A DNA stretch of 64,000 nt from Mycolicibacterium moriokaense (GTDB taxonomy: Bacteria; Actinomycetota; Actinomycetes; Mycobacteriales; Mycobacteriaceae), in assembly GCF_010726085.1 (NCBI RefSeq), contig NZ_AP022560.1, positions 1,488,001 through 1,552,000 of the forward strand, written 5' to 3'. Below the pieces are notes generated by a model. It did not search any database and had not been told where the DNA came from. It saw nothing but the letters and a program-made list of their open reading frames with translations. Both the position numbers and the translations under genes were made by a program. The number at the start of each line of letters is the position of its first letter. The first letter of the stretch is position 1. Positions 16,830-24,807 of the stretch are shown here, piece by piece.

Positions 16830-16836
16830 TGTTGGC

Positions 16837-17379
16837 ATGCGCAGATCGTCGGAGCAGACCAAGGCTCAGATCCTCGCGGCGGCCAGGGAGAGATTCGCCC
16901 AATCCGGTTTCGAGAAAGCCACCATCAGAGCCATCGCGGCGGACGCGAACATCGACCCCTCGATGGTGATGCGGTACTTCGGGAGCAAGGATCAGCTGTT
17001 CGCTGCGGCCGCCGACTTCGACCTCGAGCTACCGGATCTGTCCGGCATCGACCGCGACCAATTGGGCGCCGCGCTCGTCGACCACTTCATGAACAGGTGG
17101 GAACGCGATGAGGTGCTCATCGTGCTGCTGCGGGCCAGCGCCACCAATCCTGAAGCGGCGCAACGCATGCGGGCATTGTTCGCCAGTCAACTGCTGCCAG
17201 CTGTCGCGAAGATCAACCCCGATGCGCCGGAACGGCGCGCGGCATTGATCGCCACGCAGACGCTCGGCCTCGCATTGTGCCGCTACGTGCTGGCGCTGCC
17301 GCCGATCGTCGCCATGACGCGCGATGAGGCCGTCGCATGGTTGGGACCCACCGTGCAGCGCTACCTCGACGGGCCTTAG
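16837..17379 (+). CDS. TetR-family transcriptional regulator
   Basis: A 180-residue regulator. Residues 8-55 form the TetR helix-turn-helix (AQILAAARERFAQSGFEKAT ... MVMRYFGSKDQLF); the C-terminal ligand-binding domain resembles TetR_C_33-like families. The operators described at 16757-16829 lie between it and the divergent monooxygenase. I infer that it represses itself and that gene until a substrate of the monooxygenase binds. ATG 16837 is preferred over an upstream ATG at 16792 because the latter would lie inside the operator region. Confidence 0.9.
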   Translation: MRRSSEQTKAQILAAARERFAQSGFEKATIRAIAADANIDPSMVMRYFGSKDQLFAAAADFDLELPDLSGIDRDQLGAALVDHFMNRWERDEVLIVLLRASATNPEAAQRMRALFASQLLPAVAKINPDAPERRAALIATQTLGLALCRYVLALPPIVAMTRDEAVAWLGPTVQRYLDGP

Positions 17380-17389
17380 ATAATCGGCG

Positions 17390-17842
17390 GTGATGTGGAC
17401 TCCGACGCTCGTCCTGATCGCCGCCGCCACCCTCGTCGCCTGCGTACTTCTCGGTGGCGGTCTCTACGAGACTGCGGTCGTCGACCCCGCGTGGCCCAAG
17501 CGGCCCGGCATCATCCAGGCCCAAAACGGGGGAATCTCGCGGCGGCGGTTCTGGATTCCCGCACACACCCTGTTCGAGGTGCTGCTCATCGTCGCGCTGA
17601 TCGCCGCGTGGCGCGACGCCGACGTTCGGGTCGCGCTGCTGGTGGCGCTGGTCACCCACGCCGTGATGCGGGTGTGGTCGTTGGTGGACTTCATCCCGAA
17701 GGCGGTGGAGTTCGAGAAGGCGGATCCGGCGGCCGTCGACGAGAGTGCCGCGGTGGCATGGACCCGCCGCAGTCTGCTGCGGTTGCCGCTGGATTTTGTC
17801 ACGTGTGTGGCGATGCTCTGGGCCGTGGCAGGGTATGGATGA
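17390..17842 (+). CDS. Hypothetical integral membrane protein, about four helices
   Basis: A 150-residue protein with an N-terminal hydrophobic segment, a GGGLYETAVVDPAWPKRP loop, and three further hydrophobic stretches. The layout resembles DUF1772/anthrone-oxygenase-like membrane proteins, but I cannot assign it with confidence. It may begin at GTG 17390 or ATG 17393; GATAAT at 17379-17384 could be the -10 of a leaderless transcript. Confidence 0.7.
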   Translation: MMWTPTLVLIAAATLVACVLLGGGLYETAVVDPAWPKRPGIIQAQNGGISRRRFWIPAHTLFEVLLIVALIAAWRDADVRVALLVALVTHAVMRVWSLVDFIPKAVEFEKADPAAVDESAAVAWTRRSLLRLPLDFVTCVAMLWAVAGYG

Positions 17843-17865
17843 CGCATGGCTGAAGGGAGCGGCTC

Positions 17866-18111
17866 ATGATCTCGCCCGATGATTTGCGCCGGCTGCTGAG
17901 AGCCGACGAGAAGGACGCCGTCCTGGTGCTGGTGGAGGGTCGCATCGAGGTGATCGGCGCCGGCAAGCTGGCGTCCGAGCCGTACCGGGGCGCGCTGGAA
18001 GTGGTGTCGCGCGACGATCTCATCCGCCGCGTCGGCGAGGCGCCGTCGGATCAAGAGCTCAGTGAGCAGGCGGTGGCGCTCGACACGGCGATCACGGAGC
18101 TCGGCGCCTAA
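17866..18111 (+). CDS. Hypothetical protein, 81 residues
   Basis: A small acidic soluble protein (MISPDDLRRLLRADEKDAVL) predicted to be mixed alpha/beta, preceded by a GAAGGGAG ribosome-binding sequence. It follows the membrane protein gene by 23 bp. Family not recognised; the strong ribosome-binding site and codon use support a real gene. Confidence 0.7.
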   Translation: MISPDDLRRLLRADEKDAVLVLVEGRIEVIGAGKLASEPYRGALEVVSRDDLIRRVGEAPSDQELSEQAVALDTAITELGA

Positions 18112-18121
18112 CCCCCGGGGG

Positions 18122-18172
18122 CGATTTGTGTGCGCTTTGTTGCGCTGAGCGCTCCTCGATGCACACAAATCG
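18122..18172. repeat. Intergenic inverted repeat, family B copy 1
   Basis: CGATTTGTGTGC (18122-18133) and GCACACAAATCG (18161-18172) pair perfectly. The loop contains TTGCGCTGAGCGCTCCT, which recurs almost unchanged in the copy at 20924-20972. It sits between the 81-residue gene and the ABC ATPase gene, so it could terminate the former. Confidence 0.6.
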
Positions 18173-18187
18173 TGGGTTAATTGCCGG

Positions 18188-18916
18188 ATGTCGGTGTCCC
18201 ACAACGAGCAAGCCCTTGATGAGGACCCGCCGGCACCGGCGGTGACCGCGCGGGGGATTCGGATGACGGGTCCGTGGGGTCCGGTGTACGGACCCATCGA
18301 TCTCGACGTCGACGCCGGGGGCGTCACCGTGCTGAGGTGTCCTGCCGGGTCGGGCCGCACCGCGCTGCTGATGACGCTGGCCGGCCGGATGCGCCCGGTG
18401 TCCGGCGAACTGACGGTGCTGGGCCGCACGCGAACCGCCGACATCTTCGCCAACGCCGCCTTGGCGGGCATCGACGAGCTCGACGCCGTCGCCGAGTCGG
18501 TCACCGTACGCGACCTGATCACCGAGCAGCTTCGGTGGGACGCCCCCTGGCACCGGCTGATACCGCGCGCCGACGAGGCCGACCTCGCCAGAGTGTGCGG
18601 TCCGGTGTTCGGTGACCTTCCGTTGCCGCCGCTCACCGAGTATGTCGAGGAGCTCACCGAGCTCGACGGTCTGCTGTTGCGGATCGCACTGGCCAACACC
18701 GCCCGGCCCGAACTGCTCGTCGTCGGCCACGTGGACCAGGTCGCCAGCAACGCCAACCGCGCGCTGCTGCTGCAGCGGCTGGTCGAGCTCGGTCGTGCGC
18801 AGACGGTCATCACCGCGAGCGTCAACCCCGTCCACAGCGATGCAGTTCGCGCCGAAATCCCGGTGCACAACGTCACCCGCGCCGAACTGGTCGGCCAACC
18901 GAAGGGGGGCGACTAG
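18188..18916 (+). CDS. Degenerate ABC ATPase-like protein
   Basis: A 242-residue ABC-type nucleotide-binding domain whose catalytic motifs are eroded. The Walker A reads CPAGSGRT at 51-58, with Arg in place of the catalytic Lys. The Walker B region reads LLVVGHVDQ, lacking the Asp-Glu pair. A recognisable LSGGQ is absent. It probably folds as an NBD but should hydrolyse ATP poorly or not at all. Two bases separate it from a YhgE/Pip membrane protein, so it may serve as that protein's structural or regulatory partner. Confidence 0.8.
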   Translation: MSVSHNEQALDEDPPAPAVTARGIRMTGPWGPVYGPIDLDVDAGGVTVLRCPAGSGRTALLMTLAGRMRPVSGELTVLGRTRTADIFANAALAGIDELDAVAESVTVRDLITEQLRWDAPWHRLIPRADEADLARVCGPVFGDLPLPPLTEYVEELTELDGLLLRIALANTARPELLVVGHVDQVASNANRALLLQRLVELGRAQTVITASVNPVHSDAVRAEIPVHNVTRAELVGQPKGGD

Positions 18917-18918
18917 CC

Positions 18919-20925
18919 ATGCTCGCCGGAATGTCGCTGGGCACCGACCTGAAACGCTATTCGCGGGGACTGCTGCCGCGGATCGCTCTCATCACAATCG
19001 TCCTCATGCCGCTGCTGTACGGCGCGATGTACCTGTGGGCGTTCTGGAATCCTTTCGGGGAGTTGAACAAGGTTCCGGTGGCTCTGGTCAACGAGGATCG
19101 TGGCGCGACGGCCCAAGGCCAGCAGTTGCGCGCAGGTGACGAAATCACGGCAGCCCTGATGAACTCCGGTCAGCTCAAGCTCTCCGAGGTGTCGGCTGCA
19201 CAGGCCGCCGAGGGTGTGGCCAGCGGTGAGTACTACTTTTCGATCACCGTGCCGCAGGATTTCAGCGCCGGCATCGCCTCGGTGTCCGGCACCGATCCGC
19301 AGCAGGCGCAGCTGCGCTTCACCCTCAACGACGCCAACAACTACCTCGCGTCCATCATCGGGCAGAACGCCGCACGCGAGGTCCTCAATCAGGTCAATGC
19401 GGAGATCGGCAAACGCACTGTTGGCACGGTGCTGGCGGGACTCACCGACGCCGGGGCCGGCCTCAGACAGGCCGCCGACGGGGCCCAGCAGCTGGCCACC
19501 GGGTTGACGGCCGCCGACGACGGTGCGCACCGGTTGGCTTCGGGGGCCAACGTGTTGGCGTCGGGACTCGACAGCGCACAGGCCGGCTCGGCTCAGTTGG
19601 CGGCGGGCACTCGGCAGCTGTCGACCGCCGTGGAATCGGCGACGGGTCCGCTGATCGAGGTGCTCGACCGCGTCGGAGGGCTGGGGCTCGACCCGGACGA
19701 AGTCGGTGTTGTTGCAGAGCATTTGAGCAGCGCCGTGCGGTCGACGACGGATCGGATCGCGGCGCTCAACATCGACCATGCGCAGGTCGCGGCGATCGTC
19801 GACCAGACAGTCGGGTTCCTGCGGGCCAACCCCGACCCCGCGGTGCGCGATATGGGCGAGGTCCTGGCCCGCGCGCAAGGGCTGCTGCGCGCACAGGGCA
19901 TCGATCCGGCCACCGATGCGGGCCTGATTCGGTTGCGGGACAGCGCCGCCGCGCTGGAGGCGGAGTTGTCAGACCCGAGCAGCAAGCTGCGGACATTCAT
20001 CGACCGGGCGCTCAACGGAGGGCTGCGGGCCGACGTCGCCAAGCTGCGTGACGGTGTCGAACAGCTGAATTCCGGCGCCAGCCGGCTCGACGCGGGACTG
20101 CAACAACTCGCCAACGGGGGACACGAACTCGCCAACGGTGCACGACAACTCGCCGATGGGACGACGAAGCTGGCGGACGGTGGGAAGGAGCTGGCGACCA
20201 AGCTTGGGCAGGGGGCGAGCCAGATTCCGTCGTGGACACCCGCGCAGCGCAGCGACGTGGCGCGCACGCTCTCGGCGCCGGTCAGCCTCGATGTGGTCAA
20301 CACCCACCCCGCCGCCACCTTCGGCACCGGTTTCGCGCCGTTCTTCATGCCGCTGGCGTTGTTCATCGGCGCGCTGATCATCTGGATGCTGTTGACGCCG
20401 TTGCAGTCGCGGCCGATCGTGAACGGTCTCGCGGCGCTGCGAGTCGTGCTCGCCTCGTACTGGCCGGGGCTGCTGATCGCCGTGTGCCAAGTGGTGGTCA
20501 TGTACGTCGTGGTGCACTTCGGCGTCGGTCTGGAGGCCAAGTATCCGATTGCCACAGTTGGGTTTCTGGTGCTGATCGCTGCGACGTTCCTCGCCATGAT
20601 CCAGGCGTTCAACGCGCTGTTCGGTGTCGCGGTGGGGCGCGTCGTGACGCTGGCGTTCCTGATGCTGCAGCTGGTGTCAGCCGGCGGCATATATCCCGTC
20701 GAGACCACCGCCAAGCCGTTCCAGATCCTGCATCCTGTGGACCCGATGACATACGCGGTCAACGGGTTACGCCAGCTGACCGTCGGCGGCATCGATTCGA
20801 GGCTGTGGATCGCAATCGCCGTCCTGGTGGTGCTGCTTGCGATGTCGCTGGCCGGCAGCGCGTGGGCCGCCAGGAGGAATCGGCAGTACACGATGGAGCG
20901 TTTGCACCCACCTATCGAAGTGTGA
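18919..20925 (+). CDS. YhgE/Pip domain membrane protein (ABC-2-like)
   Basis: A 668-residue protein with an N-terminal helix (about 20-42), the YhgE/Pip start motif LLYGAMYLWAFWNPFGELNK and VPVALVNEDRGA, a long extracytoplasmic region with repeated LASGAxxLAxG-type helical repeats (about 180-250 and 375-430), and five to six C-terminal helices (about 470-650). This is the architecture of phage-infection-protein/YhgE and of ABC-2-type permeases, which span the membrane and project a coiled stalk. The coupled degenerate ATPase suggests a transporter-like complex. Role unknown. Confidence 0.88.
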   Translation: MLAGMSLGTDLKRYSRGLLPRIALITIVLMPLLYGAMYLWAFWNPFGELNKVPVALVNEDRGATAQGQQLRAGDEITAALMNSGQLKLSEVSAAQAAEGVASGEYYFSITVPQDFSAGIASVSGTDPQQAQLRFTLNDANNYLASIIGQNAAREVLNQVNAEIGKRTVGTVLAGLTDAGAGLRQAADGAQQLATGLTAADDGAHRLASGANVLASGLDSAQAGSAQLAAGTRQLSTAVESATGPLIEVLDRVGGLGLDPDEVGVVAEHLSSAVRSTTDRIAALNIDHAQVAAIVDQTVGFLRANPDPAVRDMGEVLARAQGLLRAQGIDPATDAGLIRLRDSAAALEAELSDPSSKLRTFIDRALNGGLRADVAKLRDGVEQLNSGASRLDAGLQQLANGGHELANGARQLADGTTKLADGGKELATKLGQGASQIPSWTPAQRSDVARTLSAPVSLDVVNTHPAATFGTGFAPFFMPLALFIGALIIWMLLTPLQSRPIVNGLAALRVVLASYWPGLLIAVCQVVVMYVVVHFGVGLEAKYPIATVGFLVLIAATFLAMIQAFNALFGVAVGRVVTLAFLMLQLVSAGGIYPVETTAKPFQILHPVDPMTYAVNGLRQLTVGGIDSRLWIAIAVLVVLLAMSLAGSAWAARRNRQYTMERLHPPIEV

Positions 20926-20972
20926 TTTGTGTGCGTTCCGTTGCGCTCAGCGCTCCTAAACGCACTCAAATC
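20924..20972. repeat. Intergenic inverted repeat, family B copy 2
   Basis: GATTTGTGTGCGTT (20924-20937) pairs with AACGCACTCAAATC (20959-20972), one mismatch. The loop TTGCGCTCAGCGCTCCT differs by one base from that of copy 1. It lies between the convergent ends of the YhgE/Pip gene and accD3, where it may act as a bidirectional terminator. Confidence 0.6.
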
Positions 20973-20979
20973 GCAGGAA

Positions 20980-22449
20980 TCAGAGCCCGATCCGGCGATA
21001 ACGTGCCAGCCGCGCGGTCAGCCGCTCGGCCTCGGGAATCGAACGCAGCGTGTGCAATTCGTTGGCAATAGTCGCCGACAACCGCTGCGTGAACGCCAGC
21101 GGCTCGTCGGCCGCGTCCGGACGTTCGGGCACAATGGCGTCGACGATGCCACTCGCCAACAGGTCAGCCGACCGAATCCCTTGTGCCTCAGCTAGTTCCG
21201 GCGCATGGGCGGTATCGCGGAACACGATCGCGCTCGCCCCTTCCGGCGGCAGCGGCGCCAACCAGCCGTGCAGCGCCGCCAGCACTCTATCGGCGGGCAC
21301 CATCGCCAGCGCGGGCCCGCCGCTGCCCTGCCCGAGCAGTACCGACACCGTCGGCGTGTCCAGCGTGACGAGATCGGCCAGGCACCTTGCGATCTCACCG
21401 GCCAGACCATCCTGTTCGGCCTCGACCGTGAGTGCCGGTCCGGCGGTATCGATCACGAGCACGAGCGGCAACCTCAGGCCCGCCGCCAACGCCATGCCCC
21501 GTCGCGCCTCGCGCAGCGCCGCCGGACCGACCATCCCGCCGAGCACCCGCTGCTGGCCGAGCACCACCGCCGGTTGTCCGCCGAACCTGGCCAACGCCAG
21601 CAGCGTCGTGGCGTCCTCGCCACGGCCCGTGCCCGAGAGCAGCACCCGATCGGATGTTCCGTGCCGCAACAGATATGCCGCGCCTGGGCGGTCCGGTCGA
21701 CGCGATGCGGTCACCGATTCCCACGCGGGCACTTCGGGCACATCGGTGGATTCGGGTGGCGGCGGCGGTGATTCGGGCGGGTCGGCGAGGACCTTCAGCG
21801 TGCGGTCGAGTGTGGACCGCACCGCGTCCAGCGGGATCACTCCGTCGATGACGCCGTGGCGCTCCAGGTTCTCGGCGGTCTGCACACCCGACGGAAACGG
21901 CTCGCCGTAGAGATGCTCGTACACCCGCGGGCCCAGAAATCCGATGAGCGCACCCGGCTCGGCGGCGGTGACGTGCCCCAGCGAACCCCACGACGCGAAC
22001 ACGCCGCCCGTCGTCGGATGACGCAGGTACACCAGGTATGGCAGGTGCGCGCGCTTGTGCAGCTCGACGGCCGCGGCGATCTTGACCATCTGCAGGAACG
22101 CGACGGTGCCCTCCTGCATGCGGGTGCCGCCGGAGCTTGGGGAGGCGACCAGCGGTAACCGCTCGGCCGTCGCCCTGGCCACCGCGGTGGTGATCCGCTC
22201 GGCGGCGGCCACCCCGATCGAGCCGGCCAGGAAGTCGAACTCGCACGCCACCAACGCCACCCGCCGGCCGAAAACCGTGCCCTCGCCGGTCAGCACCGCC
22301 TCGTCGAGCCCCGTCTTGGCGGCCGCAGCGGCCAGCTCGCGGTGGTACTCCGAGCTGCCGCCGACCTCCAGTGGCGCGGTGTCCCAGCTACGGAACGAAC
22401 CCTCATCCAGCACGGCATCGCGCAGGTCAAGCGCACGAATCCGGCTCAC
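20980..22449 (-). CDS. accD3: Acyl-CoA carboxylase carboxyltransferase AccD3
   Basis: A 489-residue carboxyltransferase with two crotonase-like halves fused, matching mycobacterial AccD3 (Rv0904c) in length, sequence and position beside echA6. The N-terminal half has the ASPSSGGTRMQEG acyl-CoA loop and the FLGPRVYEHLYGE stretch; the C-terminal half has GGMVGPAALREARRGM and LVIDTAGP. It would transfer carboxyl from biotin to acetyl- or another acyl-CoA; the biotin carboxylase partner is not in the window. The start is GTG 22449. A proline-rich linker (ESPPPPPES) joins the halves. Confidence 0.95.
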   Translation of the reverse strand: MSRIRALDLRDAVLDEGSFRSWDTAPLEVGGSSEYHRELAAAAAKTGLDEAVLTGEGTVFGRRVALVACEFDFLAGSIGVAAAERITTAVARATAERLPLVASPSSGGTRMQEGTVAFLQMVKIAAAVELHKRAHLPYLVYLRHPTTGGVFASWGSLGHVTAAEPGALIGFLGPRVYEHLYGEPFPSGVQTAENLERHGVIDGVIPLDAVRSTLDRTLKVLADPPESPPPPPESTDVPEVPAWESVTASRRPDRPGAAYLLRHGTSDRVLLSGTGRGEDATTLLALARFGGQPAVVLGQQRVLGGMVGPAALREARRGMALAAGLRLPLVLVIDTAGPALTVEAEQDGLAGEIARCLADLVTLDTPTVSVLLGQGSGGPALAMVPADRVLAALHGWLAPLPPEGASAIVFRDTAHAPELAEAQGIRSADLLASGIVDAIVPERPDAADEPLAFTQRLSATIANELHTLRSIPEAERLTARLARYRRIGL

Positions 22450-22479
22450 CTGCCGAGGCTATCTGGCTACTGTGTGCGC
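22450..22479. promoter_or_regulatory. 30-bp divergent region with two back-to-back -10 elements
   Basis: On the plus strand TACTGT (22468-22473) ends six bases before ATG 22480. On the minus strand TAGCCT (22461-22456) ends six bases before the accD3 GTG. Both are placed for leaderless transcription, so the two promoters must overlap. Confidence 0.45.
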
Positions 22480-22851
22480 ATGGAAACAGAACTTCGCTAC
22501 GAGCGATGGTTCCTTCCGTTTTCGGTGCCGCTCGGTTGCGGGCCGAAACAAAGTGAAGTCCGCATCGCCGACGACACCTTGCACGTCAAGTTCGGCTGGG
22601 GCTTTCGGGCCGCCATCCCGCTGTCGTCGATCACGAAGGCCGAGCGCAACAACGACCGGGTGTATTCCTGGGGTGCGCACGGGTGGCGGGGCCGCTGGCT
22701 GGTGAACGGCTCGTCGAAGGGGATCGTCGAACTGACCATCGACCCTCCGACCAGGGCTTACGTCATGGGCGTGCCGGTCACGTTGAAAACGCTCTGGGTC
22801 AGCGTCACCGAGCCGGAGGCATTGATCGAGGCCTGCACCCGAAAGGCCTGA
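22480..22851 (+). CDS. Conserved hypothetical protein, 123 residues
   Basis: A soluble protein starting METELRYERWFLPFSVPLG with alternating beta strands (LHVKFGWGFRAAIPLSSI, GIVELTI) suggesting a PH-like or photosystem-barrel fold. No catalytic motif is seen. ATG 22480 is chosen because the longer upstream frame would run into accD3. It precedes echA6 by 27 bp and is probably cotranscribed. Function unknown. Confidence 0.75.
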   Translation: METELRYERWFLPFSVPLGCGPKQSEVRIADDTLHVKFGWGFRAAIPLSSITKAERNNDRVYSWGAHGWRGRWLVNGSSKGIVELTIDPPTRAYVMGVPVTLKTLWVSVTEPEALIEACTRKA

Positions 22852-22878
22852 CCCAGGTCGTCCCGATAGGGTGGCGCC

Positions 22879-23613
22879 ATGATTGGTGTGACCCGTGACG
22901 GCGATGTGATGACGCTGGAAATGCAGCGCCCCGATCGCCGCAATGCGCTCAACGGCGCGCTCGTCGACGGACTCCGCGAGGCGGTCGAGAAGGCCGCGGG
23001 CGAAGACATCCGGGCCATCGTGCTGACCGGCCAGGGCCACGTCTTCAGCGCGGGCGCCGACCTGTCCGACGCGAGCGGCGTCGCCGAGGAGCTGCCCGAC
23101 AAGGCCAAGGCGCTGAACCTGGCGATCGACAAGGCACCTGTCCCGGTCATCGGAGCCATCAACGGCCCCGCGATCGGCGCCGGTGTAATTCTCGCGATGA
23201 TCTGCGATCTGCGGGTCGTCGCACCCGAGGCGTACTTCCAGTTCCCGGTCGCGAAATACGGCCTGGCACTGGATAACTGGAGCATTCGACGGCTCACGTC
23301 GCTGGTCGGCGCCGGTCGCGCGAGAGGCATGCTGTTGGGGGCGGAGAAGCTCACCGCAGAGGGCGCACTGCAAACCGGCATGGCCAACCGCATCGGCACG
23401 CTGTCCGATGCTCAGGCCTGGGCCGCCGAACTCGCTGGTTTCGCCCCGCTGGCCTTGCAACACGCCAAGCGGGTGCTCAACGACGACGGCGCCTACGAGG
23501 AACCGTGGCCGGAGCACCAGGAACTGTTCGATCGGGCCTGGGCCAGCCAGGACGTCATCGAGGCGCAGGTGGCGCGCATCGAGAAGCGGCCCCCGAGGTT
23601 CAAGGGCGCCTGA
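22879..23613 (+). CDS. echA6: Enoyl-CoA hydratase-like protein EchA6
   Basis: A 244-residue crotonase-fold protein with the oxyanion-hole stretches [11 protein letters not shown] and [20 protein letters not shown]. Length, sequence and neighbours match mycobacterial EchA6 (Rv0905). In M. tuberculosis EchA6 lacks hydratase activity and is reported to bind acyl-CoA and feed it to the FAS-II mycolic acid pathway; the usual second catalytic glutamate is also not evident here. It overlaps the next gene by one base. Confidence 0.95.
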   Translation: MIGVTRDGDVMTLEMQRPDRRNALNGALVDGLREAVEKAAGEDIRAIVLTGQGHVFSAGADLSDASGVAEELPDKAKALNLAIDKAPVPVIGAINGPAIGAGVILAMICDLRVVAPEAYFQFPVAKYGLALDNWSIRRLTSLVGAGRARGMLLGAEKLTAEGALQTGMANRIGTLSDAQAWAAELAGFAPLALQHAKRVLNDDGAYEEPWPEHQELFDRAWASQDVIEAQVARIEKRPPRFKGA

Positions 23614-24722
23614 TGATCGGGGCGGCCCTGCGCATCGGCTTCGGAACGGCGACGCTCCTGGCAGGTGGGTTGGCGCTGCGGGCGCTGCAGGGCACTCCGT
23701 CCGCCCTCGGCGCATCACCGGTCGAGATCGACGGTGTCGCCAAGGCGTCGCCGAATTACCAGGACGGCGTGTTCGTCAACCTGGAACCCGCAAGCCCGAT
23801 GAGCCTGACCCGCCAGGAGCAGTTCCTGCTGGTCCGTGAGGTCATCGGTGGCAGGGCCAACCAGCAGCCGGCCCAACCCGTCCCACTGGTCACTCCCGAC
23901 CCGAGCGTCGCCGCCGGCGACCTGGCCGTCACCTGGTACGGCCACTCGTCCGCGGTCATCGAGGTCGACGGCTACCGCGTGCTGGCCGACCCCGTCTGGA
24001 GCGACCGCTGCTCCCCGTCCCGCACGATCGGTCCGCGGCGGCTGCACCCGGTGCCCGCCCCGCTGGAGGCGATGCCCGCGATCGACGCGGTCATCATCAG
24101 CCACGACCACTACGACCACCTCGACGTCGACACCGTCAAACAGCTGGCGCGCACCCAGCGGGCCAAGTTCTTCGTCCCGCTCGGCATCGGCGCTCACCTG
24201 CGGTCCTGGCACATTCCCGCCGACCGGATCGTCGAACTCGACTGGAACGAGAGCGCCCAGCTCGGCGACCTCACCCTGGTGTGCACGCCGGCGCGGCACT
24301 TCTCCGGGCGGTTCCTGACCAGGAACACCACCCTGTGGTCGTCGTGGGTGCTGATCGGCCCCAATCACCGCGCCTTCTTCGGCGGCGACACCGGATATTC
24401 GAAGAGTTTCGGCGATATCGGCGCTGAGCACGGCCTCTTCGACCTCACCCTGATGCCGGTGGGCGCGTATCACCCTGGCTGGCCGGATATTCATATGAAC
24501 CCCGAGGATGCGGTCCGTGCGCACCGCGACGTCACCGATGCGGGGCTGCTGGTCCCGATCCACTGGGCGACGTTCCGCCTCGCCCCGCATCCATGGTCCG
24601 AACCGGTGGAGCGGCTGATCAAGGCCGCCGACTCCGAGCGTGTGCTGGTCGCGGTGCCGAAGCCGGGACAGCGGGTGCAACCCGACGAGGCGCTGGCTAG
24701 CGACCCGTGGTGGCGCCTCTAG
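23613..24722 (+). CDS. Metallo-beta-lactamase-fold hydrolase (NAPE-PLD-like, Rv0906-like)
   Basis: A 369-residue MBL-fold enzyme with the metal motif HDHYDHLD at about 163-170, preceded by WYGHSSAVIEVDG and followed by ARHFSGR and GGDTGYSKSF, as in NAPE-PLD/UlaG-like hydrolases. A hydrophobic N-terminus (ALRIGFGTATLLAGGLALRA) could be a signal or membrane anchor. It is translated from an ATG that overlaps the echA6 stop. Likely substrate is a phosphodiester or lipid amide; not determinable from sequence. Confidence 0.88.
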   Translation: MIGAALRIGFGTATLLAGGLALRALQGTPSALGASPVEIDGVAKASPNYQDGVFVNLEPASPMSLTRQEQFLLVREVIGGRANQQPAQPVPLVTPDPSVAAGDLAVTWYGHSSAVIEVDGYRVLADPVWSDRCSPSRTIGPRRLHPVPAPLEAMPAIDAVIISHDHYDHLDVDTVKQLARTQRAKFFVPLGIGAHLRSWHIPADRIVELDWNESAQLGDLTLVCTPARHFSGRFLTRNTTLWSSWVLIGPNHRAFFGGDTGYSKSFGDIGAEHGLFDLTLMPVGAYHPGWPDIHMNPEDAVRAHRDVTDAGLLVPIHWATFRLAPHPWSEPVERLIKAADSERVLVAVPKPGQRVQPDEALASDPWWRL

Positions 24723-24728
24723 CCCTTC

Positions 24729-24788
24729 GCCGAGTGCACGGTTGTTGACGGGTCGATTCGCGATTCGTGTACAACATGCGTGCAGTCG
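24729..24788. repeat. Intergenic inverted repeat, family C copy 1
   Basis: CGAGTGCACG (24731-24740) pairs with CGTGCAGTCG (24779-24788), one mismatch, with a second inner pairing of GTTGT and ACAAC. Loop sequence TCGCGATT and the GTACAACA stretch recur in the copy at 54007-54070. It fills the gap between the metallo-hydrolase and the serine hydrolase genes. Confidence 0.55.
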
Positions 24789-24807
24789 ACGGGATACGGT
24801 GCTCGTC

